DNA of 64,000 nucleotides from Epiperipatus broadwayi (GCA_028023455.1 JAQFVV010012416.1:605001-669000), one strand, 5' to 3'. Shown: positions 1 to 11,515, counted from the stretch's first letter. A program made the numbers and translations. Notes: generated by a model from the sequence alone, not told the origin.

Positions 1-127
1 GATTCACATTTGATTCCCATACTAGTACTGTCACTGATCAGGTTTGCAACACCTAAAGAAGAGAGGAGAATAATACCTCTTGAAAGTTTAAAACTCCTCA
101 CTGATTAAAACATATAGCCAAAATTAA

Positions 128-420
128 TGATGTGATGTGTGATGTGATGCACTGTGACTTCTCCTTAAATGGAGTCAGGAATCTCTCAGAAACCATGCCC
201 AGAGAAACCTGTTAGCCACTTTACCTTCCCTTTCCATTCCCCACCCTAAGTTTTCCCATAATCTGCTCCATCCCATTTTTACAACATAATCTTTGTCAAC
301 TCTATGGCCTTTATATCTAAACCCCCTTATCTTTTCCCAAATCCAGCATAAAAAACAATAACCCACTTTCTGTATGATCACTTTGTTCATATTTATTATG
401 TATTAACACTTCCATCTAGT
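128..420 (-). mobile_element. LINE 3'-end fragment (copy 1)
   Basis: Minus-strand 3' end of a LINE family also present at 29728-30115 and, as a short piece, at 39425-39500. The shared block contains the same run of phrases in the same order as the 29.7-kb copy (ACTTCTCCTTAAA, CCTGTTAG, CATAATCTTTGTCAACTCTA). On the minus strand it ends in a short GATGTGATG-type microsatellite (plus-strand 128-150), a usual LINE 3' tail. This copy is 5'-truncated near 400 and does not reach the cysteine/histidine motif seen in the longer copy. No coding potential remains. Confidence 0.7.
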
Positions 421-508
421 GACCATTGATTTACCCAAGTTTATTGCTTGTGAGCTATTATTATTAGTTGAATATATTTAGAAAGTTTAAATAAAGTAAA
501 ATTCGAGT

Positions 509-633
509 ACTTTCACTTTTTTTTCTTCATATATCATAGCAACGGCCGGGAGGCGAACCCACAACCGTCTGCAACCAACTACTTGCTTGCAAGGTGGCTG
601 CGATAACCTCTCGGCTAAGGACTTTCACTTTTT
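509..633 (-). mobile_element. tRNA-derived SINE family 1, with TSD
   Basis: The element occupies 522-620. It is flanked by a 13-bp direct repeat ACTTTCACTTTTT at 509-521 and 621-633, the target-site duplication. Read on the minus strand it has an A box (TAGCCGAGAGG), a B box (GGTTCGCCTCC) and an A-rich 3' end. It lacks the first few bases of the tRNA acceptor arm, so it is slightly 5'-truncated. Confidence 0.88.
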
Positions 634-759
634 AATATTAGGTGATGGAAATAGTCTAACAAATAATAACATTAATAAATCTCTCTTGATATTTATCCCA
701 TCTTATATGGTCTTTATCGAAAACATATATATGAAAGACGAATTCTTAAGAAAACATTC

Positions 760-864
760 GCGTTGTTAGCCGAGAGGTCATCGCAGCCGACTTGCAAGCA
801 AGTAGTTGGTTGCAGACGGTTGTGGATTCGCCTCCCGGTCGATGCTATGACATATGAAAAAAAA
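760..864 (+). mobile_element. tRNA-derived SINE family 1
   Basis: Starts at GCGTTGTTAGCCGAGAGG, which contains the A box. The B box (GGATTCGCCTCC, one base off consensus) lies about 60 bases downstream. The 3' end is CTATGACATATG followed by eight A. I see no convincing target duplication. It lies 140 bp from an opposite-strand copy, so the pair forms an inverted repeat (522-620 against 760-864). Confidence 0.85.
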
Positions 865-1440
865 TTAATAAATCATTTTAAACTTTCAAAAATATAAACT
901 TTATTATAAACTCTATATATAGTCTTACATTACTTCTATTTTTTTTAAAAAAAATTGTCACAGAAATAATCAATATTTTTGATAAGATATATATCAAATA
1001 TCCGTATATGTCTTTAGTTTCTAAGAATTAAATTACATTTTGACTTTAATTGAAAAATATCTTGTACTATTTTCCCTTTTAGTCTGCTTATAAAGCGCTG
1101 ACTATATTTGTAGTATGCAATACGTATGTATTACGGTGAGTGCGTGTAAATTCGTGAACGGCCTATGTCTGAAGGTTTATTTCCCTTTTGTATATATTTT
1201 CTCTTTTAAAAGTTAATTTTAATTAAACTCACTAAAACTTCACTAGTTTTATTTAACAAGCATTTATTAAAAACACACACACACACAAATTAATTCCAAA
1301 TTTTATTTCTAAAAAAAAATTATTATTTATAAAACTCATTAAAATATTAGATGTGATATGTTGGACTATTTTCATCATCTATGAATTAATGTTGAATGTA
1401 TTGAAAATTTTAAACCCTATATATCAAATTTCTATTTCAG
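865..1440. other. AT-rich DNA, no gene seen
   Basis: No repeat, RNA gene or coding feature was recognised. There is a short (CA)n tract near 1275-1287. The nearest recognisable feature is the LINE relic that follows. Confidence 0.5.
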
Positions 1441-1665
1441 TCCCTTAATTATTTCAATGATGTCAGTAGCATCTGTTTAGACTTTCTTCCGTGTATTTCA
1501 TTTTCAATCCCTTGTTACTCCTAACATGAATTTTTCCATGCTTTGTCCAGTAGTCTGAAGTCTGTATTGCTCTTGTGTTAAGTGTCCAAATCACAGATCT
1601 ATAAATAAGAACTGGTAAAACACGTTTATTAAAAACCTTTCTTTTCAAACACATAGGCACGCACT
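1440..1665 (-). pseudogene. RTE-like LINE relic, C-terminal to RT
   Basis: The minus-strand translation reads KRKVFNKRVLPVLIY, then WTLNTRAIQT, then a basic stretch. This matches the segment after the RT domain of RTE-type LINEs, where the family typically has a phrase like LPVLTYGSETWTL. The Y-G-S-E-T core is damaged (YRSVIWTL). Other relics in this window at 14.4, 18.0, 42.3 and 56.3 kb carry the same block. It is a short, non-functional remnant of about 75 codons. The family assignment rests on this motif and on agreement between copies. Confidence 0.7.
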
Positions 1666-2027
1666 AACTAAAAAAAAAAATATTTCCAGTGTTGATGTGT
1701 TAAAAATGAATCAAAATCAATCCCTATCTTATATAGTACTGGCGTAATGGAAATGATATGAAAGTGATGTAATGCTGTCTACATGAGCATGGAAATTCAG
1801 GTGTTGATTTTTTTGATCACCTGATGAACATGTGCAGTTTGCAAAGTGCATACATGGATACAGAAGGTGATGACTTTTGGATTGATGGTGGGCAATATAT
1901 TGGGGTTGGAATGTGAGTGCACTGATAAAAGACAAAGAAAATGTTAAAATCCAAATTTATATGTTTATCTTTTGTTTAAGAATTACATTTTGATTTCAAT
2001 ATTTGGCATCACATTAATTCTTAATTG
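1666..2027. other. AT-rich DNA, no gene seen
   Basis: A 68-codon minus-strand open frame (1729-1935) is present, but it has no recognisable motif and no paralogue in the window. I see nothing supportable here. Confidence 0.4.
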
Positions 2028-2170
2028 AATGCTTATTAAATATTTTTTTTCCATATGTCATAGCATTAGCCGGGACGCGAACCCACAACTGTCTGCAACC
2101 AACTACTTGCTTGCAAGGCGGTTGCGATGACCTCTCGGCTAACAACGCTTGACAATGCTTATTAAATATT
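2028..2170 (-). mobile_element. tRNA-derived SINE family 1, with 17-bp TSD
   Basis: The element lies at 2045-2153 and is flanked by a perfect 17-bp duplication AATGCTTATTAAATATT (2028-2044 and 2154-2170). On the minus strand it has the GCGTTGTTAGCCGAGAGG head, the B box GGTTCGCGTCC, the CTATGACATATGG end and an A tract. The perfect duplication suggests a fairly recent insertion. Confidence 0.93.
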
Positions 2171-2604
2171 GTCTAAATACTTGTTAAATGTTTCTGTTGT
2201 AATATTTAATGAGTAGAGTGATTCATCATTAGTGGTAGGACTATTTCTAAAATAGCTGTGTAAAAGCTTATTAGTTTATCAGATGTACTGTATAAAATTA
2301 ATATGCCATTTTTTTGATGTAATATAAAGATATTGCAAATATTTTTATTTTAAAATGCTCAATAATATTTTTAAAAATATATGAGTGAATTACCAATAGG
2401 TTTAGTGATTCATCATGCTGGTTATGATGATGTTGAATGTATTTATTGCTAGGGCGCTCTTTTGATAAATAGGTCATATGAAATAAATAAATAAAAGCAG
2501 ACTTTATATTTGACTTGAGAATGATTTTAAGGGAAAGGCATAATCTTAATTATACTGACAAAATATTCCTAAAGAAATTTTAAAGAAAAGATACATTAAT
2601 GATA
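2171..2604. other. AT-rich DNA, no gene seen
   Basis: Nothing recognisable. Simple AT-rich sequence between a SINE and a hairpin element. Confidence 0.4.
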
Positions 2605-2707
2605 ACAATCAATCATTAACCTATCACAATCTCAACCTGTAGTCATGGCAACCTTCTTTAACAATACTATAGGTTGAGATTGTTGATAGCTTCAGAGTTG
2701 ATTGTTA
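2605..2707. mobile_element. Short hairpin (foldback/MITE-like) element
   Basis: Imperfect inverted repeat. The left arm includes CAATCTCAACCTGTAG and the right arm TATAGGTTGAGATTG, and the outer ends AACAATCAATCA and GTTGATTGTT also pair. The whole unit would fold into one hairpin of about 100 bp. It resembles in layout the hairpin at 19811-19954, where a repeat also surrounds a core of the form GTTGCCTTGACAAC. No coding capacity. Confidence 0.6.
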
Positions 2708-3470
2708 GCATCTACATGTATAAACCTATAAAAGCCTTGAGTAATTAGCTTTATTGTCTTGGTAAAGATACATTATTTTTTAAAGGCATACATAAACTTA
2801 ATTATACTGATAAAATTTTCCTAAAGAAATTCTCTGAAGATACATTAATTTTTTTACATTTTATTGATATAGTGAAAATAAAATATGATTGTCATATCTG
2901 CTGACCTTGCCTTTAGAATGGACTAGTCCAGATTCCTTCCTTATCTAATCAGTTTGAGCAATCATTGCCACTAACTAATATATAAACATATGGATAACCA
3001 ATATATAAACATAGCCTAAGGGTAAAACATAAGTATGGTCAATGTGTAAACATGTGTATAAAATCCTACCATTGGCTAGTACAGGCTAATAAGCAATGAT
3101 ACTCTCCTGATTGCTGCCAGTAAGGCAAGAAATAATCAGCCTTTTTGGAGGCAAAAAGTATAGATCTATATGGGTGCATATAGAGAAAAGGATAAGGTGT
3201 GTCTAACCTGAATGACTGAATGTCTCTCAATTGAAACCACTTCACTGTGAAGGTATTTCTACCATATTCATTACTAATACATCTACGCAGTGAGACAAGT
3301 CCATGATAAGACTGGAAGCTGCTATGATTAAGGCCAACTTGAGGCAAGCTATCCAGTACAGCTGGAACTGTCTTAACTAGAATTCACAAGGCAAGCTCAT
3401 ATATATAGCTGGAAGTGAATTCACTCATTCAGCATGAACAGCTCATTATTGACTAAGTTATACACAAAAG
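2708..3470. other. No recognised feature
   Basis: A 93-codon minus-strand open frame at 3066-3347 has no motif I recognise. The phrase ACTAACTAATATATAAACATA is partly repeated near 2970-3015. I would not call a gene here. Confidence 0.35.
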
Positions 3471-3616
3471 TGTATTTATTTATGGTATAATATATATGTT
3501 TATTTGTTCTAATAAATTATACATATTAACTTTGTGAGGGTTGTGTATTTATTTATGGTATAATATATATGTTTATTTGTTCTAATAAATTATACATATT
3601 AACTTTGTGAGGGTTC
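3471..3616. repeat. Tandem duplication, 2 x 73 bp
   Basis: Two essentially identical 73-bp units, beginning TGTATTTATTTATGGTATAA at 3471 and 3544 and each ending ACTTTGTGAGGGTT. The near identity means either a very recent duplication or a collapsed/expanded assembly error. Confidence 0.9.
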
Positions 3617-3868
3617 ATATTTTTATGATATTACTGTTGGTTTGGGTCTAAAAGTTGCAATTCAGACAAACATAACAATGATGGTGGGGAAAAGGTCACT
3701 GTAGATGTTAAAGTTGTATCACAAAATATCAAATAGACTTTTTTTGTCTTTCTATCTTCCTCTCTCTTTTCTGAAATTGGAAAGACTAAACTGGTTTAAG
3801 AATGACTTGATGACTAATGATAATGAAATTTATTATAAATTTATAGTATTTATTATTTATTTGTAATG

Positions 3869-4052
3869 GTTACGATCAACTCCCGATATCACTGGTAGTC
3901 TAGATAATTGAAATGCTCTCTAGTCGCAGTGTATGACAACTCTTGTTGGCAAAAGAAACAGTAGTTTCTTTTACCGATAGAGTTGTCATATGTTGTAGTT
4001 AAATGCATTTCAATTATCGATACTAGCAGTGATATCAGGATTTAATCCTAAC
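3869..4052. mobile_element. Foldback (MITE-like) element, 184 bp
   Basis: Nearly the whole element is an inverted repeat. The left arm contains GATATCACTGGTAGT, ATAATTGAAATGC and ATGACAACTC. The right arm contains the complements in reverse order (GAGTTGTCAT, GCATTTCAATTAT, ACTAGCAGTGATATC). The loop is centred on AAAGAAACAGTAGTTTCTTT. It is nonautonomous with no open frame. The transposase family is unknown. Confidence 0.75.
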
Positions 4053-4080
4053 ACATGCGCATGCGCGCGCACACACACAA
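4053..4080. repeat. Alternating purine-pyrimidine tract
   Basis: ACATGCGCATGCGCGCGCAC followed by (AC)n directly abuts the preceding hairpin. It is one of very few GC-alternating tracts in this AT-rich window. Alternating GC/AC runs of this kind can adopt Z-DNA. Confidence 0.7.
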
Positions 4081-4240
4081 AAATTAAAGAATGAGAAATG
4101 ATATATCTGAATTTTTTAGTATATGTGAAGTACTAATTTTAAATCACCTAATTTTTATTTTGTAAATCATAAATATGTGTAATAATACATATGAAATACT
4201 AATCATGAAATGCACATACTATACAAGTTCTTTACAAATA

Positions 4241-4420
4241 GTGTGATCAGACTGGTTTGATCAAAGATTGGGACATAACGATCAATCATTTTTACAGCAG
4301 TGTGACCAGACTGGTTTGATCAAAAATTGGGACATAACGACCAATCATTTTTATGGCAGTGTGACCAGACTGGTTTGATCAAAAATTGGGACATAATGAC
4401 CAATCATTTTTCCGGCATTG
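4241..4420. repeat. Tandem repeat, 3 x 59 bp
   Basis: Units start at 4241, 4300 and 4359 with GTGTGAYCAGACTGGTTTGA and contain TTGGGACATAACGA. A fourth copy decays after CATTGTGCCC. A few substitutions separate the units. A short minisatellite with no coding sense. Confidence 0.9.
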
Positions 4421-4974
4421 TGCCCTTTTTTTTTTTTTTATAAAACTCCATTCCTGTGTATATTCATTGTTATAAGTACACTTCCTCTTTGGCATGTTGT
4501 CTATTGTTTAGGGTTATTAATATTCCTATTAATTCTATCACTATAGAAAATTAATATCAACAAAAAACTAATAAAACTACACTGTCAATCAAAGCAGGTG
4601 AAAGCGCAGTTCAAATTTTAGCCTACAAAAATCCAACCGTGCATGCTCCAAGGTGAGGTTAGATGCAAAAACGTGTCTAGCTTGAGAACCAGGCCATATA
4701 ATGTAATAGCGATCTTTGTTTTGGTGTTGGAATTTGTCTGAAGTTTTTATAATATTACTGTAGAGACTGAAATGGACAGAGAGAGGCAAGGAACTATCAT
4801 TTTTGCAATGAATTATTTATGCAAGACAAATAATGAGTATTTGAAAATCAGAACATACAACGGTCCCAAAAAGACATTTCAGGGACCCTGGGACATCTAA
4901 TCAAAAACAGGAACAAATCCCAAAAATTGGAATGTCTAGTTACCCTATTCATAAATTAAACTTACTACAAAAAA

Positions 4975-5105
4975 TGCTAATGGCTTTCTTGCTCAGGAGT
5001 TATACAAAATTCAAAAGCAGAAGTATGAGAGCCAGAATTGATCCTAGGAATCTCTCAATCCCAAGACAGATGCTCTACCAATAGTACCCCAAACCATGCA
5101 GGATG
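4975..5105 (-). mobile_element. tRNA-derived SINE family 2 (diverged)
   Basis: Minus-strand copy of a second SINE family. The plus strand shows the diagnostic reverse-complement phrases ATGCTAATGGCTTTCTTGCTC, AGAATTGATCCTAGG (B box region) and AGATGCTCTACCAATAGTACCCCAAACC (A box region; stretches quoted approximately). The family 3' end on its own strand is GAGCAATAAAGCCAT. Several indels separate it from the 14.9-kb copy. Confidence 0.7.
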
Positions 5106-6625
5106 TTATTACAAACATTTCAACAAACTTGCAAATGACACCTCTCACATCAATGCAACCTAATTAATTGATGATTATTTTATACAGGTTATCATATATT
5201 CTCGGTGCTAACCTTTGCTTATGAGGTTGTAGAATTGTGCATTAATAATACAATAAATTTCTTTCTTAAGACTGTAGAGAAAGTCTTAATATGCATTAAT
5301 TTGAATTTTTGCATAATTTATTTAATGTATATCATATCATTTAATAATTTATGATAGTCTGGATTATTCTGGTGCAGCATCTCCCAAACTATGTTCCATG
5401 AGACACCTATGTTCCACAAAAAGTCATTAAGGATTCTGTGAAAAATTATGAAAATTAATACAAGCCAAAGCCCTGCATCAAGTTGACATATTTGAACATA
5501 ATGAAACATGCCAGAAGGGTGATCTGCATTTGCCCAACACTGCCCAAGACATAAGTTATTAGCAATCTGTACAAAATAAGCAGACATCAGTTTTTCCAGA
5601 TGAATAGATCTTATACAGGACATCCCTTGTTTACTAAGTACATCATTATATTATTTTACTTAAAGATATATTTGTTATCATTATTGTTGTTGTTGTCATT
5701 ATTATCTATATATATATATATAAAATTCATGTGAATGTTTGTCTGCATAACTGTTGTCTGATTGGTGGATGTATGTTTTTCCATAAAGCTGTCATGCATC
5801 AAATTCACAGCCAATGGAAAAAAAGTATTACATTTATATGAGGGAAGTAATTCCACTATTAATAAAAAATGCTCAGAAAAAAAATCCATACATGTGCTTT
5901 TAACTACAGAGATGTGGTATTTACATCACAAAGGAAATGTGATTACAATAAATAAATTCATGTTTGAAATGTGATATTTAGTGAGAAAAAAAATGGTTGC
6001 TATAGTAATGTATTTACATTTAGCATATAATTGAAGTCATGTACAATTCTCACATTTATTTATATAATGTTAAAATCTTTCATTTCATTTACATTACATC
6101 TTTAAAAAATGAGTTAAAGCAACCAATTAAAAAAAAAAACATGGTCTATTTAATCTGGATAAATCTGGTTATTATTGTAAACTTTTATTAGCACTTTTGA
6201 CTGTTTTATTATAATGAATTTGAATTGATTGCACGTAAATTTTGTAACCGAAACTTCTTTATTATTATTCTAATTGTTCTTCTATAATAATTGTAATTTA
6301 TTTCTTATTATAATTGCATTAAATATTTCAGCACTGCAGCTTTCAGCTATTTTACGCTAGATTTTATATATTACAATTTTATTTATTTTGCAATCTTTAA
6401 TTTTTGTTACTAAACATTTAAGCAAATCATATTTATTTTGTATTATTAGCACTTTTCTTTCACTTTTGTTTTTGTGTATTGCAGTCCTTTTTTATTTTTT
6501 TGTTTCTATCACAATTTTGACTAAGATTAGAATTTTAAATATTATTTAAAAATTATCCACAGATTTTTGTTTAAAGAGCGAAACTTGAAAACAAGGACGG
6601 GAAAACACTTTTTCTGACATATCCA
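5106..6625. other. No recognised feature
   Basis: Long AT-rich interval with a small (TTG)n/(AT)n tract at 5680-5725. Open frames of 101 codons (minus, 5318-5623), 77 codons (minus, 5656-5889) and 70 codons (plus, 5762-5974) overlap one another or simple sequence and have no recognisable motifs. No gene is supported. Confidence 0.4.
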
Positions 6626-6627
6626 TG

Positions 6628-6795
6628 ATTAGAGGTCTGGCACAGTGATAGAGCATTCAACTTGAGATCAGAAGGTTCCAAGATTGATTCTGGCCAATTT
6701 GGAATCAGGAGTTTCCAGGATCCATTCTGATGCTTGCAATTCCGCAGTTTGAACATCTTATAAATTTCGGAGCAATAAAGCCATTAATCTTTTCT
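6628..6795 (+). mobile_element. tRNA-derived SINE family 2
   Basis: Contains GGTCTGGCACAGTGATAGAGC (A box region) and CCAAGATTGATTCTGG (B box region), and ends with GGAGCAATAAAGCCATTAAT, the family tail. An internal stretch after the B box is longer than in other copies and repeats a GATCCATTCTGATG-like B box (6720-6735), suggesting a partial internal duplication. Confidence 0.72.
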
Positions 6796-7410
6796 TTTTA
6801 ATAATTGGAGAAGAAATTGTAATTTCTTTCAAATTTAATATTGAAAGAGTGGTGTCATCTAAGAGCATACCAAAAAAGGAAGTATGGTGAAAGTTATTTA
6901 AATTGGTGACGTGTATTGGAAATACATATGGTTGATCATTGTGTGTATTACATGATAAAATACTGCTAAACAAGTCATTGATTTTAGCTAAACACTTTGT
7001 AGGCAGAAACAAAATATGCTGATTACAAGGAAACAGATGTCATAATTTATAAAAAAATCTGACTTCAAATCCTAAACTGAAAATAAAAATGCAACAAAAG
7101 CATGTTTTTATGCATGTTTCTGCATTGCATTTACTGGTAAAACTCATGAAATTAGAGAAACACTTATTAAGCCTTGCATGAAAGACATTGTATCATGCAC
7201 ATTAAAGAGTCTGCTACAAATGTCAAATAACGCTGTTTCATGCTGCATCAAAGTTCTTTCTGCTGATATAAAGAAAGAACATATTCATGCAGTGAATATA
7301 TATTTTAAATGGTTGAGTTTGCAGATATACTGCAGGGCTAATTGTGTTACTAGTATTTGTTCATCATGTATTTGAAAATAGTATTAAGGAAGATTTACTC
7401 ATATGTGAAT
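6796..7410. other. No recognised feature
   Basis: Two open frames (84 codons minus, 65 codons plus) with no motif or paralogue. Nothing supportable. Confidence 0.35.
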
Positions 7411-7516
7411 ATCTACCACAAAGAGCAATATATATATATATATATTAAACTGTATTAATAATTATCTACCACAAAGAGCAATATATATATATATATATTA
7501 AACTGTATTAATAATT
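7411..7516. repeat. Tandem duplication, 2 x 53 bp
   Basis: ATCTACCACAAAGAGCAATA begins at 7411 and 7464, each followed by an (AT)n run and TTAAACTGTATTAATAATTA. The two units are nearly identical. Confidence 0.9.
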
Positions 7517-7699
7517 ACATTACAAAAAAGGAAATCAGTTGATAAAAGGGAGTTATAACATTACTCTACAAGTAGCTATGAAAGCCACAAAAAGTCACTG
7601 TGTTTTGCATAGGCAAGCATTAATAACAAATAAAAAAAGAAATTTAACATCTAAAAAAACGTTTTGGATGAAACCAGAAAATTATCAATTATGTATTAA

Positions 7700-7810
<111 letters not shown>

Positions 7811-7814
7811 TGAA

Positions 7815-7962
7815 CTTAAACAAGCAACTCTCCATACAGTAGTGCCACCCTGTGAGTAGGCATTAGATAGGAATTTTATGCACAAGCCTTCTAGCATCCA
7901 TTGACTAGTCTGGTTGGCACAGGGTGGCACTACTGTATGGAGAGTTACCTTGTTTATAAACA
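7815..7962. mobile_element. TIR element family A, minimal copy (A1)
   Basis: Left terminal sequence AACTCTCCATACAGTAGTGC at 7826 and its reverse complement ending at 7946, with extra pairing outside (TTAAACAAG against CTTGTTTATAA). Only about 75 bp separate the two TIRs, and that interior holds the right-hand family block (GGCATTAGATAGG, TTTTATGCACAAGCC). It is an internal deletion derivative of the longer copies at 9.4, 40.4 and 55.5 kb. Confidence 0.85.
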
Positions 7963-9392
7963 AATGTGCTAGTAAAAGAGATGATCATGTGATGTTAATA
8001 TTTTGAACTTCATAGTGAGTTATTGGATTTTTTCAAATCAAATAATTTAGGACAGGTTTTCATTCAATTTTTAGCAAATCCTTCATGTTTGATGAGTATT
8101 GCATCTTTGGCAGATATTTTTAGTAAGTGCCATAAACTTAACTTATCATTGCAAGGAATGAATATTAGTTTTTACTTGCAATAGATAAAAATTGTATTTT
8201 TATTAAGAAATTACAATTCTGGACTTCTACAGATCAACAAAATAGTTTTGATTGTTTTCCCACCTTGCATTAATTTTTTTAACTGAAAAAAATTCTAAAA
8301 TAGATGACATTTCCCGCATAATTTTAGAACATTTGCATAACTTATGGTAAATCCTTTTGCAATATTTGTTAAAATCCTGTGAAGATAATTTGTGGGTTCG
8401 GAATTCACTTATAGTGACAACTAAGACCAGGTGATTATGAAAATCTAATTAACTTAATTATTGACTCTGATTTAAAACATTAATACAAGAAACTTCCATT
8501 AAAAGATTTCTGGACAAATTTAACAGAAGAATACCCCTCTGTGTCAAAATTGACTTTGAGTTTTGCTTCCTTTTACAATGCCATATTTACGCGAAGCATG
8601 ATTTTTGTATTATACTGCAACCAAATCAAAATACAGAAACAGACTCAATGCCATATGGAATATGAAATTCCGCTTTCTAATTCTGTATACGATATAAAAA
8701 TAATTTGCAATTTAAAGATACAAAAGCCTTAAAGTCATAAGGAATGTAATTTTAGTATATAAATGATAGTTTATTTTACTATTTTCATGATTTTTTTTTA
8801 TATAATTAAAATTTAAAAATAAACATTTGTTTTATGCTCTCAACTCTTATATTTACCTGATTAATTAATTTATTATTAATATCTATCTATTCTATAAAAT
8901 AACTAAGATATTCCGATAAAAGCTTGAGGATTTGTAAAGTGTCCTATCATGAAAAGTTTGGGAACTGCTGCTCAAATGAAGTAAAAGTCTGCCATTTAGT
9001 AAGCACTGAAATAGAATAAGCAGTTTTTTCTTAAAAATATATAATTGTTGTTCAATTGAATTCACTAATTGATTAATTTATTTCTAACTGAAATATTTTT
9101 TAACAGTGCATTTTAATGAAATCATTTCCCTTCTTTATGTTCCCCCTTCTTATAAAATTATCTAATCCAGTTGAGCAAGATATCATAGTTCTACTCCACT
9201 GTAATTTTTTAAAATTAGATACAAATGTATCAAACCAAATTTAAAAGGTATACTGTGGGTTCAGTACACCTAGGAGTATGCACTACTCTACCAGTGACGA
9301 ATTTGCTATTTGAAGTTCATGTATTATCACTCATCTCACCAATACACCTGAGAACTTTATATAACCCCTAGTTATTAATAGCTACATACCAA
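7963..9392. other. No recognised feature
   Basis: AT-rich sequence with a 63-codon plus-strand open frame (8541-8732) that has no recognisable motif. No RNA gene or repeat family member was noticed. Confidence 0.35.
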
Positions 9393-9894
9393 TTTAAAAC
9401 AGGCAAAACTCTCCATACAATAGTGCCACTCAGTGCAAGCCAGAGTAATCAACGGTTTCCAGAAGGCTTGTGCATAAAATCCCTATCTAATGCCTACTCA
9501 TCCAATATCCCCAGATTAGTTTCTAGCTTGTGGCTTTCATCAGTGAGGAGCCTTGGATCTGAGAGCACTGTACCAAGAACTTAAGATCTAGTGCAACCCT
9601 CCAGCTGCCACCTTTTATCTCTACTTAACTACAAAACTATGAGAATAAAATTGAAAACACAATAATATTTTCAATCTAAACTCATTAGCTTATACAGTCA
9701 TATGGTACGAATTCAGTTCACTACCCATATATTTTGGTGTCTTTGATTCTTTAATAACAATAGCCACCACTATCCTATTAGGCAAGATTGGTATTAAAAC
9801 ACTAAACATCACATGATCACCATTTGTTATGCTTGCTCATAACTCTGGTTTGCACTCAGTGGCACTACTGTATGGAAAGTTGTGTCCGTTTTAA
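9393..9894. mobile_element. TIR element family A, long copy (A2)
   Basis: Left end TTAAAACAGGCAAAACTCTC at 9394, right end GGAAAGTTGTGTCCGTTTTAA at 9876-9894. The interior carries family blocks (CAATATCCCCAGATTAGTTT, TGTGGCTTTCATCAGTGAGG, CACTAAACATCACATGATCA). About 500 bp with no open frame. Both extremities contain TTAA, as expected if the element uses a TTAA target, but this is not proved. Confidence 0.82.
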
Positions 9895-10489
9895 TAACAG
9901 TTATAAGCAGACTGGTAATCATGTATGTTTAGTGGTTTACATACCAATTTACTGAACAATATTGGATGGTGAAATGGATTGGCTACAAACCAATTAAAAA
10001 CAATTCTAATCTGCTGGTGAACTGAAAATTTTTTCCAAGATTCACCCAAGTAATTCTGAATTTCAGGTTGTGGCATGGTACATGACTCACTGTACGATCA
10101 TATACCATACGGCCATTTTTAAACCCTATTTTACATACTAAATTATATTAATACTCATTTATCTTCTGTTCAATGAAGAATTTACTAAAGAAAATTATTG
10201 AAATTTGAATCTTTCTGTGTGACATTTGCAAAAAATTCACTTCATCAAGGATTACATATGGGTTAAAACTGAGTTATAATCATTAAATAAAAACCACATG
10301 TTATAAATATCTGACATTTTAAAAAAAATATTCTATATAATGGATTTATTAAAATCATATGAAAGAATTAGAGAATTGCTGAAATATTTCAAAAGTGAAA
10401 TTACTTCAGTTTAATGAGAATTATTAGAAAATAGCTAATCTTAATCCAGGATTTATAAGGGATTGTATTATGTTTTATATATAATGGTT
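9895..10489. other. No recognised feature
   Basis: AT-rich. 9940-10080 contains CAATTTACTGAACAATATTGGATGG, which weakly resembles the conserved core of SINE family 3, but I could not align the rest. Confidence 0.3.
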
Positions 10490-10615
10490 TACTCTGTGCA
10501 GTTTGGTGAAGGTGGTAGAGTGTCCAACGTGGAATCAGGTCACATGATCGATTCTGGAGTTCATAGACCTTATGACTTCTTTGGCAATAAAGCCATATGC
10601 TTTATTTAATAATAG
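10490..10615 (+). mobile_element. tRNA-derived SINE family 2
   Basis: CAGTTTGGTGAAGGTGGTAGAG is the A box region and ATGATCGATTCTGGAG the B box region. The 3' tail is GGCAATAAAGCCATATGCTT with an AT-rich end. About 125 bp, typical for this family here. Confidence 0.75.
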
Positions 10616-10774
10616 TTTTTGTTTATCTTGATGCATCCTACTTTATTTATATATTTTGTACGTGTGTGTGCTTAACTCTAAGGATTTTTTATTTAAATAT
10701 GATTACAATGAATCTATGCATTTGAAAGCAAAACATCCTTCGATTGCACCTCAAGTAATTTCTTACACTAAAAT

Positions 10775-10916
10775 TAAGATTGCTTTGTCAAGTCTTGTTA
10801 GCCGAGAGGACATCGCAGCCACCTTGCAAGCAAGTAGTTGGTTGCAGATGGTTGTGGGTTCGCACCCCGGCCGATGCTATGACATATGAAAAAAATAATA
10901 ATAATAAGATTGCTTT
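10775..10916 (+). mobile_element. tRNA-derived SINE family 1, with TSD
   Basis: Element 10787-10904 flanked by the 12-bp duplication TAAGATTGCTTT (10775-10786 and 10905-10916). A box TAGCCGAGAGG at about 10800, B box GGTTCGCACCC, end GCTATGACATATG, then an A run and (ATA)n. Confidence 0.92.
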
Positions 10917-11194
10917 AAGCAATATTAATACTTTTACTAAATTTTATTCCTTTACAAGTCTCATTAGCATCTATTTAATAATTAAAATTATATATTATAT
11001 TTTCATTGTGTGTAAGTGCAATAATATATTTTGTGGTGTTATTGTTTATTATTCTCTTTTGCCATGAAGGTATATAAGTGTAGTTACTGCAAGTACATTA
11101 CAGTTCACAGCTTTCAGTAATCCCTGTGTTCTAATGAGAATAATGAAGTTGCCTTTTGTCCTTAGCCACCCCCCAAAAATCAAGCATCCTTCTA

Positions 11195-11515
11195 TATTTA
11201 AAGAATAATATTTCTGTAGTATAATTTTCTCTACACCACTCTCATGCAAATTTGGGAAAGGTTTCTATCCACTTTTAACACCTTGTGGAGTAGTGTAATC
11301 ATAAATATATGACCAAAAACATGTGAAAAACGATATATGACCCCCAACATGTAATTTTTAAGCTGAACCAACACTCATCAGTTGGTCCGGACCACAATCT
11401 CATACATATATCTTTATTATTGTTCAGTATCTATAGTGGCCATTTACTGTAGTTTAATTGATGTGTCAAACTTACTGCCGTCACAACTATCACATAACCT
11501 CCTTGAATAAAGTAA
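11195..11515. mobile_element. TIR element family B, partial copy
   Basis: Begins with AATAATATTTCTGTAGTATA, CTCTACACCACTCTCATGC and CACCTTGTGGAGTAGTGTAATC, blocks repeated in 11565-11690 and at 51028-51240. It continues through ACATGTGAAAAACGATATATG and ACTCATCAGTTGG, also found in the 51-kb copy. Nonautonomous and non-coding. Confidence 0.7.

Noticed and set aside
3066-3347. 93-codon minus-strand open frame as a host exon
   Set aside because: No recognisable domain, no splice or start context that helps, and no second supporting exon nearby.
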